This document shows, piece after piece, positions 58,981 through 64,000 of a stretch of DNA of 64,000 nt. The position numbers and the translations under genes were made by a program. Under the pieces are notes generated by a model. It was not told where the DNA came from and made no database searches. It was given only the letters and a program-made list of their open reading frames with translations. Source of the DNA: Mycteria americana (lineage: Eukaryota > Chordata > Aves > Ciconiiformes > Ciconiidae); contig NC_134367.1 of assembly GCF_035582795.1 (NCBI RefSeq), positions 46,665,062 through 46,729,061 on the forward strand, written 5' to 3'. Numbering within the stretch: position 1 is the first letter of the stretch; each line of letters begins with the position of its first letter.

Positions 58981-58990
58981 GCATGCGCAC
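58981..58990. promoter_or_regulatory. NRF1-type motif 1
   Basis: GCATGCGCAC, close to the NRF1 consensus. Confidence 0.6.
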
Positions 58991-59048
58991 TGGCGGGTAA
59001 CGGGACCCGTCCCCGGCGGCCACCGGGGACCCCCCAGCGGGGCGGCGG

Positions 59049-59058
59049 CGCATGCGCG
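59049..59058. promoter_or_regulatory. NRF1-type motif 2
   Basis: CGCATGCGCG palindrome about 69 bases from motif 1. Confidence 0.65.
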
Positions 59059-59124
59059 CTGGGCGGGATGGGGTCCCGAGGGCTCCCCGGCGCCGGCCGC
59101 CCCTCGTCCCCCCGCGCCCCCGCC

Positions 59125-59136
59125 GCGCATGCGCAG
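59125..59136. promoter_or_regulatory. NRF1-type motif 3
   Basis: GCGCATGCGCAG; the best match of the three, about 77 bases from motif 2. Confidence 0.7.
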
Positions 59137-59387
59137 CGGGCCACCCGGGCGGCGGGGGAGGGCGAGGAGCTCGAGTCTTCCCTTCTCGTCAGGGCCGGCG
59201 GTTTCCGCTCGGGGCAGCGCGGCGCCGCCGGCTCCTCACGCCCGGCGAGGAGCTGCCGCCACGGCGCGCGGCACCCTCCAACGCCTCCCGGCTCGGCTCG
59301 GAGGAGGAGCGGAGGGGAAGATCGGGTCAGCTCAACACCCGCCGGCCCCCGGGAGCGCTGGCGAGCGCAGCCTGCCCCGCTACTTAC

Positions 59388-59500
59388 ACTCTCCCCCGCC
59401 TCCCGCCGCAGGCGCTGCCGCTGCTACCGCTCCGCGGCCGCTTTCTCCCCTCTTTCGCTCCTCGTCTTCACGAACAAGACAATATGGCGCCTACTGGCGC
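59388..59500 (-). other. PNISR: Probable PNISR non-coding exon 1
   Basis: A strong donor, GAGAGT|GTAAGTAG, ends at 59388 on the minus strand inside the CpG island. Just upstream are the ATATTG/GGCGCC stretch and an ETS site, placing a likely start near 59.5 kb; the 5' boundary is approximate. No start codon is assigned to it. Confidence 0.5.
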
Positions 59501-59699
59501 TCACCCGGAAGTAAAACGCGTCACGGTGTTGACCCTTGCCTGGAACACGCGAACGCCTCTCGCCACCATCTTTGCTGAGGGCTCGCGGGCGGGCGGTGCC
59601 TCCCTTCCCCCCCTCCCTCGGCGGGAAGCGGCCGGCCGCGGGCAACGCCCCGCCGCCGCCATCTTTACTATGGGCAGCCACACCAGTTCCTGTCGCTCG

Positions 59700-60065
59700 C
59701 CGCTCTCCATGGCAGCCGCGGCGGAGGAGGAAGGCGGGGCCGCGCTCTCGCCAGCCTCCCCCTGCGTGGGGAGGTAGACCCCGGCCGGCAGCACCGCCCC
59801 GCCAACGGCCGCCGCTGAGGGGCGCCGGGGCCCGGCCCGGCAGCTCTGTGCCGCCGGCGGGGCCCCACCGGGAAGGCCCTCCCTCGGCCCACATCGCCTT
59901 ATCAGCGCAGGACGCCCCAGAGGTCTCCCGCGGCCGGGCTGCGGGGCGCCGCGGGGCTGGAGCGCAGCTGGGAGCGGCGGGAAGCAACCGAGATTCACCT
60001 TCCCGCCTGCATGCGTTAGTGTGAGGAGACCCGTGGGAAGCCCATCAGCTCTGTGGCCTCCACAG
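59700..60065 (+). ncRNA. Candidate first exon of a divergent transcript
   Basis: On the plus strand the CpG island runs into a strong donor, CCACAG|GTAACTGC, at 60065/60066. With the PNISR promoter firing leftward, this fits a divergent, probably non-coding, spliced transcript. The start boundary is a guess and no protein is assigned. Confidence 0.3.
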
Positions 60066-60218
60066 GTAACTGCTAGTCAGAGAATATGATCCATGTGCGG
60101 AGGATGGAGTCTACATAGAGAAGTATGTAAAGCGACTTCATTAAGTGGATGTAACTCTGGGCAATTGAAATATATCAGTAACTGCATTGAAGTTATAACT
60201 GCATATGCTGCATTGAAT

Positions 60219-60273
60219 CAGTATTCAATATCAGTAACAACAGTAACAGTATTCAACATATATATCAGTAACT
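60219..60273 (+). repeat. Short degenerate tandem repeat
   Basis: Two copies of CAGTATTCAA...ATATCAGTAAC start at 60219 and 60247 (period 28). The piece ATATATCAGTAACT also occurs at 60170-60183 and 60260-60273. Confidence 0.75.
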
Positions 60274-60439
60274 TACACGTTGCATAGCTGCAGGGTGTCG
60301 GCATTCTAAGTAAGTCAGGTCAGTGTATGCATATCTGGAGCATTCGTGGAGCAGGGCAATTCTTTAACTAGTTTATTCAGAATATCCAAATTAACTTCTA
60401 AGCTATCATGAGATTTACCTTGAAATTATTGTTGTTAAT

Positions 60440-60474
60440 GATAATTATCCAAATTGTGGATAATTATCCAAATT
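60440..60474 (+). repeat. Two direct copies of a 16-mer
   Basis: GATAATTATCCAAATT occurs at 60440-60455 and 60459-60474. Its first ten bases are a perfect palindrome. A partial third copy (ATCCAAATTAAC) lies at about 60384. Confidence 0.85.
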
Positions 60475-63400
60475 AACCAAAATCATCCTTGGTAAATAGC
60501 TCTTCTTGTATCGACATTGGGGTTGATTCTGTAAGCAAGGATTTAGTGGTTGCATTGCTTTGTGGAACACAGATTTTCATTAGCTAGCACATTACTTACC
60601 GCTGTGATCACTGCCTTTCCTTCCTTTAGCGTCATTCTACAAACGCCTAATGCCTAAATTAGGCAGCGTAATGTAGCGTAAATGCCTAAAACATCCATAA
60701 TGTCTTTGATCATTGGATAAAGTAACATTAATACCCACATGGAGCAACAGAATAAAGTAACTTTTATAAATTTATAGAAAATTGAAAGCTTCAAGAAACT
60801 TGTGCTTTACTTTATGTAATGATTTAATTGCAAGATTTATTGGTGCTACATATTACTGTTAACTGAAGTGTTCTAGACTTTTCCCTTTTTGTGTCACAAG
60901 GAATAGCAGGACTGAGAATGCTTTCTATGGACAGAAGTGTTCTGGAAGTTTTAAGTCTGTCCAGCGTCAACTGACGCACAGATGGAACTCTGGAGCGGTA
61001 CTTCCGGATGGGCAATCTTTAAGCTACTACTGAAACTGGGGATGTGAAGGGGACCCACTCTTGGTCCTGGTCTTATCACAGAACTGCAGAACTCGGTTCT
61101 TGTAAAGGGAACAAACTGCCTCTTAATCTATGACCTATGCCACAGATGGTAAGGCAGGGGGAACCAAGTGGTGTGGCTTAAGTGTTCAAGGATATAGACT
61201 CATCTCTGGGTAGCTCTTCCAAGTGCAGTGAAGTTGTGACACAAGATGAAAGGAAAAAATATTCTCTCTTTAGCTGGAAAAAAAATGGAAGCTTTGTGAA
61301 CTCAATTGTACAACATACAGCTTATATTTAAACAATATAGTTTTCCAAATGGTTGGATGTTTTATTTCTACATTTGTCAAACAATATGTAACATAGATGA
61401 AAAGACAAAATGAATAGAAGACAAAAGGCAGCTTTATTCTGAGAAACTTGTTAAAGCACCTAGGATAGATTGGAAAACTGATCAGACTTTTGTTTGTTTT
61501 TTAAGTATAGTCTGTGTTTAAGGCCCTGTTTACTTAGTAATATTTGGAATTAGAAATCTACAAATAAAGTGTACAATGTGTCAGTACTGTAGTAAAATTC
61601 TAAAAATATTATTTGTTATTTAAATACCTGCAGAGTAGAGTTAGACTATTAGTTCAAACAGATGAAAAAAGTAAATTAATGAAAACAACATGAAACTTTT
61701 AACATGCTGAATTTATTGCTCTGAAGTATTTTGGATTTAGCAACGGGGTTTTTGATTACTTGGCTTGTCCTTTGTATAAGTGCAAGCGCATATATCAGGG
61801 ATTATCCCCATGCATAAATGACAGTAGAATCAGAACTCAACTTTGTGAAATGTCTAAATAGGGAATGGCTGCCACTGCCATGGTGGTTTCATTACAGAGT
61901 TCACTGTAATGATCCCCCGGTTACACAGCTCAAACAAAGCAATGAGGTAAGTGTTAAGAAGTCATAAACCTACTCAAAATAAATGCTTTTCTGTTTTCTT
62001 TTAAAAGCAGTACTGCACCTTTATATTTTGTACTAGACAAATATTGGAAGCTGCAATTGATGTAAGAAACATTCCTGACACTTAAAAAATAGTTTTTCTA
62101 CTAATACAATGAAGACAGAAGTATTTATCACTTTATATAAATGGAATGTGTACCAAGTAGTCTTAAAGTGGTTACAACGCATTGCAATTGTTTTATTATA
62201 ACAAATAAATTCACTTAGACTTTTTATATAATTTTGTGCAAAGGAAGTGTTTTGACTTGCATTAACAGACTTCTGTCTGAAAATGTATTTTATAATCTCA
62301 GTTTAATAGATTTTGAATAATTTTGAATAATCACTTTCCTACTGTTTCTGCAGTTTATTTATACACCAATGGGAGAGGTACAAACAGCTAAAACAGCTGG
62401 CAAAATGACATCCTAAGACACAGTAAATAGATACAGAGGCAAAAATAATCCATTCTAAAATAATTAGACTGAAATGGTTCTACTGAAAATTAGTGGCATC
62501 TCTTTCACGTAGATATGTAAATCTTTGTTCAAATGCATAAATGCGTACATAGCACAGCAAAAAAGTTTCCAGCTGATGAAAACTGAGGAATATCAAATAT
62601 TTGTTTAATCAGGGCTGCTGTGAAGCTGTTTTGTGAAGTATGCTACCACTTTTTAATTAAAATTGGATTTGCTAATTTTTGCTAACTTAAGAGTTGTATT
62701 CAAATGCTTTCTTTGTTCCCATTTTAATACATCTTAAAGTTTCTCCTCAAAGAAATTATTCCTTTCCAAATCTTAGTTTGTTACTATGTTCAAGTAAGAT
62801 TTTTATAAAGGGTTGAGAACGTAGATGCATTAATTTCATGTCCCTTTACGATTCAGTTTGTGAGAGTATAAAAAAGAAGTCCAAAGAGAAGCAAATGGTG
62901 AAGTTAAGACATTTCAGCCTTTTAATGAATTTATAAACCACTCTCACCTGCTACCACTTGAAATCCATAAGCAAGAGCACTTCATTGATACACACAGAGG
63001 GTGCAGATGGGAATAGGGGAGGAAGGTTTGGCAGACTGCATGGATTGCATTTTCTAAACAAAGATGATTACAGCGTGTACATTTTGGGCAGGGAAGTTTA
63101 GGGTTGGTTTGTTTGTTTTTCCTTCACCACTAAGTATTTGTAGCCCTCTCTTAGGAGAACAGACTTACACAAACACCATGTCTGTACATGTATTGGTGTA
63201 GATAGGTTAGTGTAATAAATCTTTTCCCCATCACTTTTTGTCATATTTAGCATAAATGTTATATAAATCCAAAGATAACAAAGTTCTTTCTGAGGAGAAA
63301 GACTTTATAATCATCTGGGCTAACTCCTTAGCTGATACAGCCATCTTTGTTGATGCTTCTGCTCTGGGCAGGTTTTTGTAGGGGGTTCCAGTTGTCCCTT

Positions 63401-63480
63401 TGCAACTCAAGTACTTCTCATAAATTAGGTTTACTTACTGAAGAGTGAGGAACTATTTACTTTGCTTTCTTTCTCATTGT
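60475..63480. other. Intergenic, AT-rich, no gene recognised
   Basis: I looked on the minus strand for the C-terminal exons expected of the neighbouring gene USP45 and saw none. It could be USP45 3' UTR or plain intergenic DNA. Confidence 0.4.
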
Positions 63481-63690
63481 TTTAAAGGCACTGTCTTGTG
63501 ACTGGTCAGCAGAGAGCTGCTCAGGAGTCACAGCTTTTCTCAGATACCTGTATTGCAATCTGTAGGTAGAGCCAGTGTGGTGGTAGGCAGAGGCAAGACT
63601 ATAGTTACATTAGCTCTTCCAGTAAGAGTTCCAGCTAGTTCATGGAACGCAAGTGATGGGACTGGGAAACATTGTTAAGGTTAAGGGTCA

Positions 63691-63974
63691 ATGAAAGAAA
63701 AGACATTGACACAGAGGCTTATGGAGACCCCAAAAACACAAAGAACAGATGAGGCTGATGAAGAAACCAGTGGTGCCCTTGTGAGAACAGAAGGGTGGGA
63801 CGAAGAGAAAGCTGTTTCTAAGCTATTCCACATAAAGAAGCAGGCTACTGCACTTTCTCGGGGGAGGGGGGATAGGACACGGACGGGGACCACGAAGATA
63901 CGGTGTAGCTCTATGAAGAGTAGATGCTGTAGACCTGAAAAGATTTTTGGTCTGGTAACAGAAGATATTTTAAG
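63691..63974 (+). other. Unassigned open frame ending at a splice donor
   Basis: A 95-codon open frame starting MKEKTLTQRLMETPK runs to an excellent donor, TTTTAAG|GTGAGT, at 63974/63975. It is Arg/Lys/Glu/Thr-rich and matches nothing I recognise, including the remembered N-terminus of USP45. Chance is likely; an exon of a plus-strand non-coding RNA is possible. Confidence 0.2.
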
Positions 63975-64000
63975 GTGAGTCTTAAACTTTAGAGCCCTTC

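Larger units (their letters stand above)
58850..59990 (-). promoter_or_regulatory. PNISR: PNISR CpG-island promoter
   Basis: About 1.1 kb of GC-rich, CpG-dense DNA without TATA. It contains three NRF1-type palindromes (58981, 59050, 59127), an ETS site ACCCGGAAGT (59503-59512), an ATGGCG YY1-like core (59484-59489), and two YY1-type GCC(A/G)CCATCTT sites (59562-59572, 59655-59665) that read AAGATGG on the minus strand. This is the usual make-up of a broadly expressed housekeeping promoter, possibly bidirectional. Confidence 0.8.

Noticed and set aside
58876-60024. Open frames up to 241 aa in the PNISR promoter
   Set aside because: CpG-island artefacts on both strands with no recognised domain; the region reads as promoter and non-coding exon.

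Overview
The window is nuclear DNA from a vertebrate, almost certainly a bird. It has split genes with GT-AG introns, three CpG-island promoters, two CR1 LINE 3' ends plus CR1 scraps, and a solo retroviral LTR of a type common in birds. Species cannot be told from sequence alone. No prokaryotic operon, CRISPR array, rRNA or tRNA was seen.

Three protein-coding genes lie head to tail on the minus strand. (1) FAXC (failed axon connections homolog) is represented only by its first coding exon (5314-5588) and CpG-island promoter; the rest lies beyond the left edge, and bases 1-5313 are its intron 1. (2) COQ3, the mitochondrial O-methyltransferase of ubiquinone synthesis, is complete: seven coding exons between 19327 and 26318, every junction in phase, predicted 354 aa. 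(3) PNISR (PNN-interacting serine/arginine-rich protein, SFRS18) is complete: eleven coding exons between 31180 and 46457, predicted 823 aa, with non-coding 5' sequence reaching a CpG island at about 58.85-60.0 kb. The order FAXC-COQ3-PNISR on one strand matches, from memory, human 6q16. USP45 would be expected next to the right, but none of its coding sequence was recognised here.

Layout: 1-5.3 kb FAXC intron; 5.3-6.0 kb FAXC exon 1 and promoter; 6-19.2 kb intergenic with an LTR (9116-9678), a CR1 3' end (12016-12442) and a CR1 scrap (16141-16192); 19.25-26.7 kb COQ3 and promoter; 26.7-30.87 kb intergenic with a GC-rich unexplained block at 27.2-28.0 kb; 30.87-46.5 kb PNISR coding part; 46.5-59.4 kb a long PNISR 5' intron with an inverted CR1 (57916-58372); 58.85-60.0 kb PNISR promoter; 60-64 kb AT-rich DNA with short repeats and hints of a divergent plus-strand spliced transcript.

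The genes are not a pathway. They are neighbours with unrelated roles: a GST-like neuronal protein, coenzyme Q synthesis, and an SR-rich nuclear speckle protein. I found no sign of a novel system. The most useful observations are the 31-nt last coding exon of PNISR, whose upstream splice donor overlaps a stop codon; the PNISR promoter with three NRF1-type palindromes plus ETS and YY1 motifs; the possible divergent transcript; and the LTR with its near-perfect target duplication.
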